Below are positions 25,230-34,892 of a stretch of 58,244 nt of DNA, in pieces. How positions within the stretch are numbered: the first letter of the stretch is position 1; every line of letters starts with the position of its first letter. The position numbers and the translations under genes were made by a program. A model generated the notes under the pieces. That model worked only from the letters and a program-made list of their open reading frames with translations, made no database searches and was not told the DNA's origin. This DNA comes from Spirochaetia bacterium (GTDB lineage Bacteria > Spirochaetota > Leptospiria > Turneriellales > JAOUFE01), in the NCBI GenBank assembly GCA_029857955.1, contig JAOUFY010000009.1, forward strand, positions 1-58,244, given 5' to 3'.

Positions 25230-28001
25230 TTAAATTAACTCTTCGACAAATATCTTCTCAACTACCGCAGATCCTTCAGCCGGAATCATACCGGTTGCCT
25301 GGGCGAGTTCTTTTTTTCCCCCTCCGCCGCCTTTAAGTTCAGGATGGGTTGCCATGAGTTGTTTAATATTTTTTGAAGCGTCAAATCCGGTTTTTTCGGC
25401 ATAGGCATAGGTGGTGGCCAAAAGAAGGTTCCACTTGCCGACAGGTTCGCCGAAACTAAAAAGAATAATGATAGAGTCGGGGCTTTTGCTGCGAAGGTAG
25501 TCGACCATGATTTTCATCTGAGGTATACCACCTTCTACGGTTCCCGATATCACATTGTTGCCATTTTTTACGATTTTTGTATTTACCAAGTTATCCAGCA
25601 ACTCTTCATCTATGTCAGAAGTTACTGCCGACTTTTTTAAAGCTTTTTTATTGTTTACAATCAACTCGCTGATTTGTTTTTCCAGTTTTTTAATAACATG
25701 CCAATGCAGTATAGAAAATTTTTCAGCTTCTGGCTTTTTCATCACACTTTGAAGTTCGATATGTATTTTTTGAAATGAATCTTTATAGGCATCAGCAATG
25801 TTATGACCCTCTACATGCAATTGCTGAGACAGATTATTTTCAAGATCAACGATTTTCTGACAGGCTTTGTCAAAAGTTACCGCCTCAATACGGCGGTTAC
25901 CTGCGCCGGGGCTTGATTCTTTGGCAATTAAAAATAACTTGATGTCGTTTGTATTTTTAACGTGTGTACCACCGCAAAATTCAATAGAATAATCTGAAGA
26001 AGTATCACCCATTTTCACGACGCGTACAACATCGCCGTATTTTTCGCCAAAGTTCATCACAGCGCCGGTTTTTTCAGCCTCGTCTTTAACAAGTTCCTGT
26101 GTATTTACGCCAAGTTTTCGGCCAATCGCGGAGTTTACCTCGATTTCGATGGCTTCTACTTCGCTTTCGTCAAGTCGATTTGGGTGGCTAAAGTCAAAAC
26201 GCAAATAATCAGGATCTACCAATGAACCGCTTTGTTTAATATGTGCGCCGAATTTCTTACGAAGAGCTGCGTTTAACAAATGTGTAACGCTATGGTTTTT
26301 TCGTAAATTCTCGCGACGGTCGGTATCTATTTTTATTTCAACTTTTGCCCCTGCTGCAATTTCACCTTCGAGAGCTTCGCAAACATGTAAAATGGAATTG
26401 CCCTGTTTCTGGGTATCGATAATTTTACAGTTAAAATGTTCGCCGTGAGCAAAACCATAATCGCCCATTTGACCACCGCTTTCAGGGTAACAGGGCGTTT
26501 GATCAGTAACAAGATAAAAAACCCTGCCGCTGACTTCATAATCATGTACATTTTTTTTGGTCTCAGATTTTCCTGATTCATCTGTCAATAAAAGTTCAGT
26601 CACTTGAGCGTGAGCAGATTCACAATCATAACCAATAAATTTTGTTTGTGTCGAGATCTCTTTTAACACACTCGCGTCGCCCTTCCAGGCTGATTTACCA
26701 CGGTTGCGCTGTTTTTCCATTTCGGCGCCAAAACCGGCAAGATCAATTTGAAAACCTTCACTCTCGGCAATTTCCTGGGTCATCTCGGGAGGAAATCCAA
26801 ACGTATCGTATAACGTAAATATTTCTTTTCCGGTAATTACTTTTTCAGAATTTCGAAACTCTTTTGTATGGTGCATGATGTTATAAATTTTTTGATAACC
26901 GACCTCGAGCGTTTGCAAAAAACGACGCTCTTCACCTTGAATATAGTCAGCAACCAATTGAGCCGAGAGTTTTAGTCCGGGGTAAAAATATCCATAGATT
27001 TCAACAACCGTTGGCACAAGTTTATACAAAAGAGGTTCCTTTTGACCTATTTTTCTTCCAAACAAAAGAGCGCGTCGTAAAAGTCGACGTAATACATAAC
27101 CGCGCGATTCATTTGAAGGGAAAATTCCATCAGACATGGTAAAGGTTAAAGCACGAACATGATCGACTAAAACACGAATCGAATCAATACTATCGCCTTC
27201 GTATTTGACGCCATAAACCTCTTCAACAACTTCTCTTAAGCGTTTAAGTTCGTCAGTATCAAATACCGAATCAACGCCCTGCACCAGAGTTGCCAAACGC
27301 TCTAAGCCTGCCCCCGTATCAATACCGGTACTTTTTAATGGCGCATATTCGCCGTTTTCCTTTAAATCAAACTGATTAAAGACCAGGTTCCAGAACTCCA
27401 TGAAGCGCTCGCCTTCATCTCCGGGCTTGGGATCATCGCTTTCGCAGCTATACGTTTCACCACGGTCAAGGTACAATTCGCTGCAAGGACCACAGGCTCC
27501 TGTTGAACCTGCAGGACCCCAAAAATTGTCTTTTTTACCTAAACGAACAATCTTGTTGGCGGGCATTCCTATATGTTTATGCCAGATATCAAAAGCCTCA
27601 TCATCGTCGAGATAAATCGTAACCCAGATTTTTTCTTTATCAAAAGGCAGATAATTCGTAACGTATTCCCAGGCAAATTCAATGGCTTCTTTTTTAAAAT
27701 AATCGCCAAAGCTGAAATTACCCAACATTTCAAACATGGACATATGCCGCAGTGTACGACCAACATTTGACAAATCGGTAGTTCGAAAACATTTCTGAAC
27801 AGAAGCAATGCGCGGCGAAGGCGGTTTAACGATACCTGAAAAATAATCTTTAAACGGAACCATTCCGGCGGTGGTAAATAATAATGTTGGGTCGTCTGCG
27901 GGCATTAAGCTTGCACTTTTCTCGATCAAATGCTTCTTGCTCTCAAAATACTCTAAAAACGACGCCCGGATTTCTTTTATAGTAAATGCTTTTTTTGACA
28001 C
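25230..28001 (-). CDS. alaS: Alanyl-tRNA synthetase
   Basis: Charges tRNA-Ala and edits mischarged products. The 923 residues run in the family order: catalytic core with CFRTTDLSNVGRTLRH and FEMLGNFSFGDYFK (about 50-100), the tRNA-recognition domain, the editing domain with zinc-site motifs HSVTHLLNAALR and FCGGTHV (about 570-690), and the C-Ala domain ending GGGGGKKELAQATG. It is about 45 residues longer than the E. coli enzyme, mostly in inserts. Monocistronic; downstream a weak hairpin (GACTC/GAGTC near 25200-25220) may terminate it. Confidence 0.97.
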   Translation of the reverse strand: MSKKAFTIKEIRASFLEYFESKKHLIEKSASLMPADDPTLLFTTAGMVPFKDYFSGIVKPPSPRIASVQKCFRTTDLSNVGRTLRHMSMFEMLGNFSFGDYFKKEAIEFAWEYVTNYLPFDKEKIWVTIYLDDDEAFDIWHKHIGMPANKIVRLGKKDNFWGPAGSTGACGPCSELYLDRGETYSCESDDPKPGDEGERFMEFWNLVFNQFDLKENGEYAPLKSTGIDTGAGLERLATLVQGVDSVFDTDELKRLREVVEEVYGVKYEGDSIDSIRVLVDHVRALTFTMSDGIFPSNESRGYVLRRLLRRALLFGRKIGQKEPLLYKLVPTVVEIYGYFYPGLKLSAQLVADYIQGEERRFLQTLEVGYQKIYNIMHHTKEFRNSEKVITGKEIFTLYDTFGFPPEMTQEIAESEGFQIDLAGFGAEMEKQRNRGKSAWKGDASVLKEISTQTKFIGYDCESAHAQVTELLLTDESGKSETKKNVHDYEVSGRVFYLVTDQTPCYPESGGQMGDYGFAHGEHFNCKIIDTQKQGNSILHVCEALEGEIAAGAKVEIKIDTDRRENLRKNHSVTHLLNAALRKKFGAHIKQSGSLVDPDYLRFDFSHPNRLDESEVEAIEIEVNSAIGRKLGVNTQELVKDEAEKTGAVMNFGEKYGDVVRVVKMGDTSSDYSIEFCGGTHVKNTNDIKLFLIAKESSPGAGNRRIEAVTFDKACQKIVDLENNLSQQLHVEGHNIADAYKDSFQKIHIELQSVMKKPEAEKFSILHWHVIKKLEKQISELIVNNKKALKKSAVTSDIDEELLDNLVNTKIVKNGNNVISGTVEGGIPQMKIMVDYLRSKSPDSIIILFSFGEPVGKWNLLLATTYAYAEKTGFDASKNIKQLMATHPELKGGGGGKKELAQATGMIPAEGSAVVEKIFVEELI

Positions 28002-28055
28002 AATTCGTTAAAACCGATTCCTGATTCAATCTGACAATCGTTTTTAGGACGGAGT

Positions 28056-28180
28056 AAGCCTGCCAAAAGACCACGATGGTCTACAGGCAGGATAACGCAT
28101 GGATGCGGGGCAAGCCTGCCAAAAGACCACGACGGTCTACAGGCAGGATAACGCATGGATGCGGGGCAAGCCTGCCCCGC
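28056..28180. repeat. 56-bp tandem direct repeat, GC-rich, with internal palindromes
   Basis: Two complete units begin at 28056 and 28112 and a truncated third at 28168; the period is exactly 56 and the units differ at a single base (T/C). Each contains nested inverted repeats, CCTGCC/GGCAGG outside and AGACC/GGTCT inside. The region is far richer in G+C than its surroundings. It occupies the 368-base gap between alaS and the hybrid kinase. Short frames through it on both strands are artefacts of the repeat; nothing else is supported in this gap. Confidence 0.9.
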
Positions 28181-28369
28181 GCTGCAAAGGCTACCTTTCG
28201 ACTTCGCTTGAGATCAGCCTTTTCCGCTGCCCCTGACGAATTATCGAAATTCACACCGAAATAACGTGTACTTTTTTGTTTATTCAATATCGCATCCATA
28301 ATTGAAAATTATAGTTTATTACTAATATACTATTCGACAATCATTATTTTTTTGTATATGATATATGTT

Positions 28370-30319
28370 ATGAAAGATATCTCTATACTTGTTGTGGAAG
28401 ATGAAAAAGACATTCGTGAAATCATGGTTTCGATTCTTTCAAGAAAATTTTCGCCAATATTTCAGGCTGAAGACGGAATCAAAGGGTATGAGGCATATAA
28501 AATATTAAAACCTGACATTATAATTTCTGATATTCATATGCCCATATTAGATGGTCTTGGTATGGTTGAAAAAATTAGATTGGAAGATATTGATATTCCA
28601 ATTCTTCTGGCTTCTGCCTTTAATGATCAAGAAAATCTCATGAAGGCAATCAACCTGGGCGTTGACAGGTTTATTACAAAACCCCTGAATATCCCATTAC
28701 TTCACAGAGAAATGGATAAAATTGCCGCATTTATAGGCGATCGTAAAGCAAAAAAAGATTATGAAGAAAAAATGACGCTTTTAACTCAAGCGATATTACA
28801 CTCTAAAGATGCCATCGCCATGTTTGACCAAGTCGGTAATTTATTATTTTTTAACTATGCCTTCTGCAATTTGTTCTCTTGTAACGACGCTGAAATGTTA
28901 AAAGCAAACGCCGAAACTATATTTTACAGCAATCCGGATATTTTAAAACACATTAAAAATACCGCAGACGAAGAGGTTATTCTACAAACAATGATACCTT
29001 TACCGGATAATTTAAATGCAATTTTTCAACTAACCTTAAATCAAATTTTCAATACAACTGGTGAGTTAAATGGTACACTTCTTTCTTTTCATGATATCTC
29101 TTCTGATTTAAAAAATAAACATAATCTTGAGATTGAAAAAGAAAAGGCAATTCAAAGTAATAAGTTTAAAAGCGACTTTTTATCGACCATGAGTCATGAT
29201 ATACGAACGCCAATGAATCTCATCATCGGCCTGACTGATCTTTTAATTGATGAAAAACCAAATGAATCTCAATTAAAACACTTGCAGTTAATTCGAAAAT
29301 CCGGCGAAAACCTGGTTCATCTTGTAAATGATATTTTAGATGTATCTAAAATTGAAGCCGGAAAGCTTGAAATTGAAAAAATCACATTTGATTTAAAAGT
29401 TGCCTTAAATTATTTAATCAATTTATTTTCTGAACAGGCAAAAAAGAAAAACATAAATTTTACTATCGATTTTAATAATATTGAAAATTTTCAATATATA
29501 GGCGATCCATATCGTTTACAGCAAATTCTCATCAATCTCATCGGTAACGCCTTTAAATTCACAGAAGAAGGGCATATCACGCTGTCAGTCAGCGAAAAAG
29601 AGAAAAAGGATTCTCATGCGATCCTTGAATTTACAGTATCCGATTCCGGCAAGGGAATCAGCGCGGAATATTTACCTAAAATTTTTTCTGAATACCAGCA
29701 GGAATCTGCAGAGATCACCCGTAAATATGGCGGAACAGGACTTGGTACTTCGATTGCTAAAAATCTTACACATTTAATGGGTGGACAAATTTCAGTGGTC
29801 AGCCCTGCAAAAAAAATTCCATGTACAATAAAAAACCCGGGTTCTGAATTTACATTTACCATAAAGGTTGACATTCCTGAAAAACCAGACCAAACATCAG
29901 GAGCCGAAATTTCAGATAATGACGATCAAATCATTAAAGTTATAAGAAATGCCCGTTTCAATGTTTTAATAGCAGAAGATAATTCGGTAAACCAATTGCT
30001 TTTAAAAAATATTTTAAATTATTTTGAAGTAACTGCAGATATAGCCAGCAATGGTCAGGAGACTGTCAAAATGGCCATGTCTAAAACCTACCATGCTATA
30101 TTTATGGACATTGAAATGCCCGGAATGACGGGCATAGATGCAGCAATACAACTAAGAAAAAATAAACTTAAAACCCCCATCATTGCGTGTACTGCCCATA
30201 ATTTTAAGGAAGAACTGGAAAAATACATTCAAATCGGCATGGACGACTACATTGTAAAACCTGTAAATAAAAAGCATGTAATGAAAATACTCGAAAATAT
30301 TTTTATTAAATCACATTGA
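28370..30319 (+). CDS. Hybrid sensor histidine kinase (receiver-PAS-kinase-receiver)
   Basis: A soluble phosphorelay protein of about 649 residues. N-terminal receiver domain (phospho-acceptor Asp54 in IIISDIHMP), PAS domain (about 125-235; AIAMFDQVGNLLFFN), HisKA dimerisation domain with STMSHDIRTPMN (phospho-His), HATPase domain with NLIGNAFKFTEEG and DSGKGIS plus GGTGLGTSIAK, and a C-terminal receiver with MDIEMPGMTG. No membrane helix, so it senses an internal signal or is fed by another kinase through the first receiver. I chose the ATG at 28370 because VEDEKD then begins at the normal distance; an ATG at 28358 is possible. The last 14 bases overlap the convergent kinase gene. Confidence 0.88.
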   Translation: MKDISILVVEDEKDIREIMVSILSRKFSPIFQAEDGIKGYEAYKILKPDIIISDIHMPILDGLGMVEKIRLEDIDIPILLASAFNDQENLMKAINLGVDRFITKPLNIPLLHREMDKIAAFIGDRKAKKDYEEKMTLLTQAILHSKDAIAMFDQVGNLLFFNYAFCNLFSCNDAEMLKANAETIFYSNPDILKHIKNTADEEVILQTMIPLPDNLNAIFQLTLNQIFNTTGELNGTLLSFHDISSDLKNKHNLEIEKEKAIQSNKFKSDFLSTMSHDIRTPMNLIIGLTDLLIDEKPNESQLKHLQLIRKSGENLVHLVNDILDVSKIEAGKLEIEKITFDLKVALNYLINLFSEQAKKKNINFTIDFNNIENFQYIGDPYRLQQILINLIGNAFKFTEEGHITLSVSEKEKKDSHAILEFTVSDSGKGISAEYLPKIFSEYQQESAEITRKYGGTGLGTSIAKNLTHLMGGQISVVSPAKKIPCTIKNPGSEFTFTIKVDIPEKPDQTSGAEISDNDDQIIKVIRNARFNVLIAEDNSVNQLLLKNILNYFEVTADIASNGQETVKMAMSKTYHAIFMDIEMPGMTGIDAAIQLRKNKLKTPIIACTAHNFKEELEKYIQIGMDDYIVKPVNKKHVMKILENIFIKSH

Positions 30320-31790
30320 GAACGATTATAAATCTGGCGCCATTTTCTATATTTTCAGCAAATAACCAACCGCTATGACTTTCTTCAATGATTTTTTTTG
30401 CCATATAAAGTCCAATTCCAGTTCCCTTATCGGCTCCCTTGGTTGAAAAATATGGCTCAAATAAAAACGGCATAGCCTCATTCCAGATTCCACCGCCATT
30501 ATCATCTATGGTTATATGTAATATTTTTTTATCTTGTAACGTTATTTCAATTTTTCCGATATAATCAGGATTACCTTGTTTTATGCGATATTCCTCGATG
30601 GCATCAATTGAATTGTTGAGAATATTCAAAATAACCTGCTTAAACTCATTTGGATAACCTTTAATTAATAAATCAGCTTTATCTTCATGACCAATTAATA
30701 CAATTTCAATTGAGTTATTTTTTAACCTGGCATCTGCTATTTTAAGTGAATCTTTTATGGTTTGAATAACATTAAATTCTACGCTTGTTTTTGATGGTTT
30801 TGAAAAATCTCGAAAATCATCAATTGTCTGTGACATATGTTCAATGTACTCCATGGTCTGCGTAACTCTTGACTTAAAATAAGAATCATCAAGGTCGCCA
30901 GTTGCATATGCTTCCTGCAAATCCTGAACGATCAAAGCAATGGCATTGAGAGGCTGTCTCCATTGATGGGCAATAGCTCCAATCATTTCGCCCATGGCAA
31001 TTAAACGCGCTTGTTGTGAAAAATATTTTTCTTTAAGTAATGCTTTTTTAATTTCTTCTTCAATACGGTTTTCGAGATTCTTGTTTGCTTCCGCCAAATT
31101 ATTTTCTGCAGATATTCTTTTAATATTTTCTTCTTTCAGTTTAGTATTATTAATTCGTTCCATTTGCAGGGCATTATTTCTGCTGATTTCATAAAGCCAG
31201 GTGATGATCACAGTTATTAAAACCAAAATAGTACTGAATATTAAAATGGACTTGTTCTGATCCATCGGATGATTATGTCTTGGAAATTCAAAACCATTTG
31301 CCTCTAACCAGTATAAAAAAACAGAAAATATTACCGAGACCAAAACCAGTAAACCGCCAGTTGCAGGACCAAGTAAAAATACTGCAATAATGGCGATTAC
31401 AAAGTTCCAAAGAAGACCGGTATGCAATTTACCTGCATTGTGATACATTAAAATATAATTTACAGCGATAAAATAAATCAATAACAACAAAAAGTTTCGA
31501 TTTAAAAAAGTATTTTTTTTTATATTTCGTAAAGAAAGCACTGTTAAAGCAATACTGAATACAAGTAAAAACGTAAAAAGATTAAATCCTTTATAATAAA
31601 AATAAAAACGAATTGAAAAAATAAATGAGGTAAAAAGTACTAGATAACCGATAAAAACAGCCGTTCTCATTTTTAGCCGTTGATCAAAATTAATTTGTTC
31701 CTCTGGCATTCGAGGAATGAAAATATCAAGTGTTCCCAATAAAGGATTCACAAGTTTTAACAAACGATGATTAATTTTCGTCGAACTCAT
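30306..31790 (-). CDS. Membrane sensor histidine kinase
   Basis: The 494 residues begin with about six membrane helices (about 45-205), then a coiled coil (EENIKRISAENNLAEANKNLENR), the HisKA domain of the HQWRQPL subtype (AIAHQWRQPLNAIAL), and the ATPase domain with NILNNSIDAI, DDNGGGI and GTGIGLYMAKKI. Kinases of this subtype usually pair with an unlinked or NtrC-type regulator; none is in this window, although rpoN is. The last codons overlap the end of the hybrid kinase on the opposite strand. The sensed signal is unknown. Confidence 0.85.
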   Translation of the reverse strand: MSSTKINHRLLKLVNPLLGTLDIFIPRMPEEQINFDQRLKMRTAVFIGYLVLFTSFIFSIRFYFYYKGFNLFTFLLVFSIALTVLSLRNIKKNTFLNRNFLLLLIYFIAVNYILMYHNAGKLHTGLLWNFVIAIIAVFLLGPATGGLLVLVSVIFSVFLYWLEANGFEFPRHNHPMDQNKSILIFSTILVLITVIITWLYEISRNNALQMERINNTKLKEENIKRISAENNLAEANKNLENRIEEEIKKALLKEKYFSQQARLIAMGEMIGAIAHQWRQPLNAIALIVQDLQEAYATGDLDDSYFKSRVTQTMEYIEHMSQTIDDFRDFSKPSKTSVEFNVIQTIKDSLKIADARLKNNSIEIVLIGHEDKADLLIKGYPNEFKQVILNILNNSIDAIEEYRIKQGNPDYIGKIEITLQDKKILHITIDDNGGGIWNEAMPFLFEPYFSTKGADKGTGIGLYMAKKIIEESHSGWLFAENIENGARFIIVLNVI

Positions 31791-31815
31791 GTTATATGTT
31801 TTTGTACAAAATTAT

Positions 31816-32451
31816 TTAATGAATAATAATCCTGGGTTTTTTAGATGGGTCAAGCCAGACAAGCAAGCGAATCAGGTCTTTTTGTGATACTGCTACACAT
31901 CCATCTGTCGGCGACTTTTCATTTCGCCAAACATGTAAAAATATAGCCGAACCGGCTCCCGGCACAACAGGATTTGTATTGTAATCAACCACAAGCCCAT
32001 ATTCATAAAGGTTGTCATTCCGCCTCATCCTTTCAAAAGATCGCGCATTAGTAGGTAAATTGACCCAATGATTATAATCTGATGAGTCAACATCATCAAT
32101 CCAGACATTTTTTTCAGTAGCCTGGCGATATGGCATATTGCCCACTCCCCTGTCGGCATATCCAAACGCATGCCCAAGAAGAAATATTCCAGAAGGCGTT
32201 TTTCCATCACCTTCTTTTTTTAAACCAGTCGGAGCTATTCCCGATCTACCAACGACCGCAGCGGTTTTTACCGGTCCTGGCGACCATGAATTACCATGTT
32301 TTTCAAAAGTTTGCAGTTCAGCAGTTAAACCGTTTTTTACTGTAACTTCAATGATTTGTTGTGAATCACTTGTTTGGAAATGTTTAAAATCCCGTGAATA
32401 ACAAAAATTTAAAAGAATTATTCCAAAAACCCAAAAAATTGATTTTTTCAT
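31816..32451 (-). CDS. Secreted YkuD-type L,D-transpeptidase
   Basis: Signal peptide at 1-19 (IFWVFGIILLNFCYS). The mature part has the YkuD fold signature: GRSGIAPTG and KKEGDGKTPSGIFLLG early, then a catalytic His in IFLHVWR and the nucleophile Cys in PTDGCVAVS near residue 190. Enzymes of this family form or edit 3-3 cross-links in peptidoglycan or attach proteins to it; this subgroup (with GDGKTP) is less studied. 211 residues, complete. It lies 26 bases downstream of the membrane kinase start, on the same strand but transcribed towards it. Confidence 0.85.
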   Translation of the reverse strand: MKKSIFWVFGIILLNFCYSRDFKHFQTSDSQQIIEVTVKNGLTAELQTFEKHGNSWSPGPVKTAAVVGRSGIAPTGLKKEGDGKTPSGIFLLGHAFGYADRGVGNMPYRQATEKNVWIDDVDSSDYNHWVNLPTNARSFERMRRNDNLYEYGLVVDYNTNPVVPGAGSAIFLHVWRNEKSPTDGCVAVSQKDLIRLLVWLDPSKKPRIIIH

Positions 32452-32494
32452 TTTCTTTTAATAAAAAGGATAACCTTTTTTGTTTATTATCATG

Positions 32495-32770
32495 TCAGCC
32501 AATCAACGAATAATCATTACCTCGTGAAACAAGAATTCGATCAAGCGTAATGTCTTCTTGAAGTAACCTGTCAATGATAGACTCCGCCATTTCATGCGCC
32601 GTTTTAAAATTTCCGTTTTTACCAACTACAGTTGTGTGCGGCGCCAGAACTTTTCTTTCTTCTTGAATTTCGTAATGCTTAAGATTGTATTCTTTTTCAA
32701 GAATCTCATAAACCTTATGATGATGACTTTCTTCACTGTGGGTGACGTTAAAAACAACCGCGTAGTTCAT
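32495..32770 (-). CDS. Small conserved-looking protein of unknown function
   Basis: The 91 residues begin MNYAVVFNVTHSEESHHHKVY and alternate strand and helix (beta-alpha-beta pattern), with an unusual run of three histidines near residue 16-18 and a second half KTAHEMAESIIDRLL. Size and pattern suggest a ferredoxin-like fold. I do not recognise a family. No signal peptide. It stands alone between the L,D-transpeptidase and methyltransferase genes. Confidence 0.55.
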   Translation of the reverse strand: MNYAVVFNVTHSEESHHHKVYEILEKEYNLKHYEIQEERKVLAPHTTVVGKNGNFKTAHEMAESIIDRLLQEDITLDRILVSRGNDYSLIG

Positions 32771-32877
32771 GATATCAACAATACAATAAATGATGTTGAG
32801 TCAAGTAATATTGTCATTATAAAACAGCAAAAAGGGGGCTTTGAAAATTAATTGCTGTGATTTTATCCTTGCCCCCC

Positions 32878-32918
32878 TGCCACGAACATCGCGTTAAGAA
32901 CCGCGCTGTTCTTTGGCA
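32878..32918. other. Long imperfect hairpin in the gap before the methyltransferase
   Basis: Nested pairs TGCCA/TGGCA, GAACA/TGTTC and CGCG/CGCG enclose a small loop between 32878 and 32918, flanked by runs of C. It lies just after the methyltransferase stop (minus strand). There is no T-run, so it may protect an mRNA end or act as a weak terminator. Confidence 0.5.
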
Positions 32919-32929
32919 CCCCCTTGTGT

Positions 32930-33634
32930 TTATAAATCCTCAATATAAAATAAGTCACCGCCAACGTTAGAACATTCCTGATTTAATCCGTTTTTTCCCA
33001 TGAACTGTAAAAAACTGTGCCGGTATGGAAAAAAATGTACATGAGGATCAAATGTATATTTATATGGACGCTGCATAGGTATAATGATGATCAATCTTTT
33101 TTTTGTAACTCTTCTAAGTTCTCGTACAGCCTGATGAATATCTCGGACATGCTCAAGGGTATGGGCACAAATGACAGTATCAAATTGTTTATTTTTAAAA
33201 GGCAGCCTGGTAATATCTGCATCATAAAACTTAATTTGAGGATATTTCTTTTTAACAGAACTGTCTATAACAAAGTCAGCGCCGGTAACAGTATAATCTT
33301 TTGATAATTTATCACATAAATAAGCTCGGCCGCAGGCAATGTCAAGAACGGTTTTTCCAGCAATACTAGTTTCAAGTTTTTTTAAACACTTTGTATTGAT
33401 GTCGGTATCTCGCTGCATTATGCCAACATCATGAAGTTCTTTGTATAAATTTACAATTTCGTCATCGCCAGTTTCATTAAATTTATCTTTAAAATTTAAA
33501 ATTAAATTTGCTTTATTACCAAAAAGAATTTTCATCGGTAAATACATAAACCATTTTCGATCTCTGATAAATGGCGGAACACATTCATCAAAAAAGAAAT
33601 GAATCAATAGCGTGATGTCTCTTGGTATTTTCAT
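32930..33634 (-). CDS. SAM-dependent methyltransferase, class I
   Basis: The 234 residues carry the SAM-binding motif I VLDIACGRAYL at about 95-105, an acidic end of strand 2 (TGADF), motif DADITRLPF and post-motif DTVICAHTLEHVRD, the layout of the Methyltransf_11 type. The N-terminal 80 residues and the C-terminal part (FDPHVHFFPYRHSF) are specific to it. The start is one base from the end of the glycosyltransferase gene upstream, so the two form an operon and may act on the same surface glycan or lipid carrier. The substrate cannot be told from sequence. Confidence 0.85.
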   Translation of the reverse strand: MKIPRDITLLIHFFFDECVPPFIRDRKWFMYLPMKILFGNKANLILNFKDKFNETGDDEIVNLYKELHDVGIMQRDTDINTKCLKKLETSIAGKTVLDIACGRAYLCDKLSKDYTVTGADFVIDSSVKKKYPQIKFYDADITRLPFKNKQFDTVICAHTLEHVRDIHQAVRELRRVTKKRLIIIIPMQRPYKYTFDPHVHFFPYRHSFLQFMGKNGLNQECSNVGGDLFYIEDL

Positions 33635-33635
33635 A

Positions 33636-34739
33636 TTAAATTTCTTTTTTCCATGTTATTTGAAAGTTCATTCGGTAATTCCATAAAGTAGATAAGACAG
33701 CTCCAATTATACTGGCTGTATAAATGTTTATTTTAAATTGATTTATTAAAATTACGGTCGAAGAATAATTGATGACAACTCCTGCGAGACTGATCAAATG
33801 ATATGAAAACAAACCCGTGATGATATAAATACTTTTATGCCGGTAATCTCTAAAAGTCCAGAAGTTATTTAAAAAATAATTACTGAGAATGGCAGCCTCA
33901 ATTCCAAGGGCTATCGAATAGTATTTTGAAATTTCAAGTAAATTTAAACCAATCCAGATAAAAAGCTGATATAAAAGTAAACCGGTTAAACCAATGATGG
34001 AATATTTTAAAAATCTCAATGGCAGATATTTTCCAAAACTTAAATCATAGAGGGCTTCCATATAATCTATAATTACGTTTGTATTTAACTTGCTTTTCCC
34101 ATGAAGTCGTTTATTAAACGTAAAACCAATTTCATGAACTTTTGAATCCGGATTATGAGCCAATAATTCAAGTAATAATTTAAATCCGCGCGGATTTATT
34201 TTATCAATACTGTTTTCAAAAATTTCTTTTCTAATTCCAAAAAAACCGCTCATGGGGTCAGAAACATTATTTTTTATTATTAAAAGCGCCATTTTAGTAG
34301 CAACCCATGAAATGACTCTTCGCAATGCATTCCATTCGCCAATGCCGCCGCCGGCTGTTTTTCTTGAGCCGAGAACAATTTCATATCCTTCTTCAAAGGC
34401 TTTAATAAATTCCACCAGAATTTTTTCATCATGTTGAAGATCAGCATCCATGACCACCATCCATTTGCTATTGGAAGATCCAAAACCTTCTAAAATAGCG
34501 GAAGATAACCCCTTCATGTTTAATCTGCGTATCACTTGGATATTAGAAAGCTTTTTAGAATAATGCTGGGCTATTTCCCATGTTCCGTCGGGTGAATTAT
34601 CATCGACAACAATGATTTGGTAGGATTCATTTTTTAATACTTTTCTAATTTTATCTAATATAAGAATTATATTTTCTTTCTCGTTAAAGGTCGGTAAAAT
34701 TACAGATAAATCATATTTTTCAGCAGATTTGTTTTTCAT
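33636..34739 (-). CDS. Polyprenyl-phosphate sugar transferase (GT2) fused to a GtrA membrane domain
   Basis: Residues about 10-230 are a GT2 domain like dolichol-phosphate mannosyltransferase: SVILPTFNEKENI, VVDDNSPDGT, and the metal site MDADLQHD. Residues about 245-365 are a four-helix GtrA domain (RFLKYSIIGLTGLLLY, NYFLNNFWTF). Proteins of this architecture load a sugar on undecaprenyl phosphate and move it to the outer face for glycan decoration. 367 residues, complete. In an operon with the following methyltransferase. Confidence 0.9.
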   Translation of the reverse strand: MKNKSAEKYDLSVILPTFNEKENIILILDKIRKVLKNESYQIIVVDDNSPDGTWEIAQHYSKKLSNIQVIRRLNMKGLSSAILEGFGSSNSKWMVVMDADLQHDEKILVEFIKAFEEGYEIVLGSRKTAGGGIGEWNALRRVISWVATKMALLIIKNNVSDPMSGFFGIRKEIFENSIDKINPRGFKLLLELLAHNPDSKVHEIGFTFNKRLHGKSKLNTNVIIDYMEALYDLSFGKYLPLRFLKYSIIGLTGLLLYQLFIWIGLNLLEISKYYSIALGIEAAILSNYFLNNFWTFRDYRHKSIYIITGLFSYHLISLAGVVINYSSTVILINQFKINIYTASIIGAVLSTLWNYRMNFQITWKKEI

Positions 34740-34841
34740 TTAATATAGCTTTTTATAATTGATGTAAGCAAACTATAAAAAACCCTTTACTTATTTTATT
34801 TTAATTCTACTGTGATGATTTTTAATCAATTTGAATTGTCA

Positions 34842-34892
34842 ATCATAGAATTATATACGGCGCCCTTCGGGCGCCGTATATAATTCTATGAT
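34842..34892. repeat. Perfect 24-bp inverted repeat with 3-base loop
   Basis: The sequence from ATCATAGAATTATATACGG (34842) through GCGCCC, loop TTC, and back to ATGAT (34892) is a perfect palindrome of 24 pairs. It touches the stop codon of the DUF302 gene. No T-run follows on the minus strand, so it is an extreme hairpin rather than a classical terminator. Confidence 0.95.

Noticed and set aside
28076..28299. Short overlapping reading frames on both strands in the tandem repeat (62 and 72 codons)
   Set aside because: Both are translations of the 56-bp GC-rich repeat; they have no ribosome site or homology, and the repeat explains the open frames.
32495..32770. Cas2- or VapD-like protein
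   Set aside because: Only size and a possible beta-alpha-beta pattern fit. There is no CRISPR array, no cas gene and no family motif in the window.
32910..32930. Sigma-54 promoter (TGGCAC then TTG)
   Set aside because: The spacing between the GG and GC elements is one base short and the GC is missing; no other convincing -24/-12 site was found.
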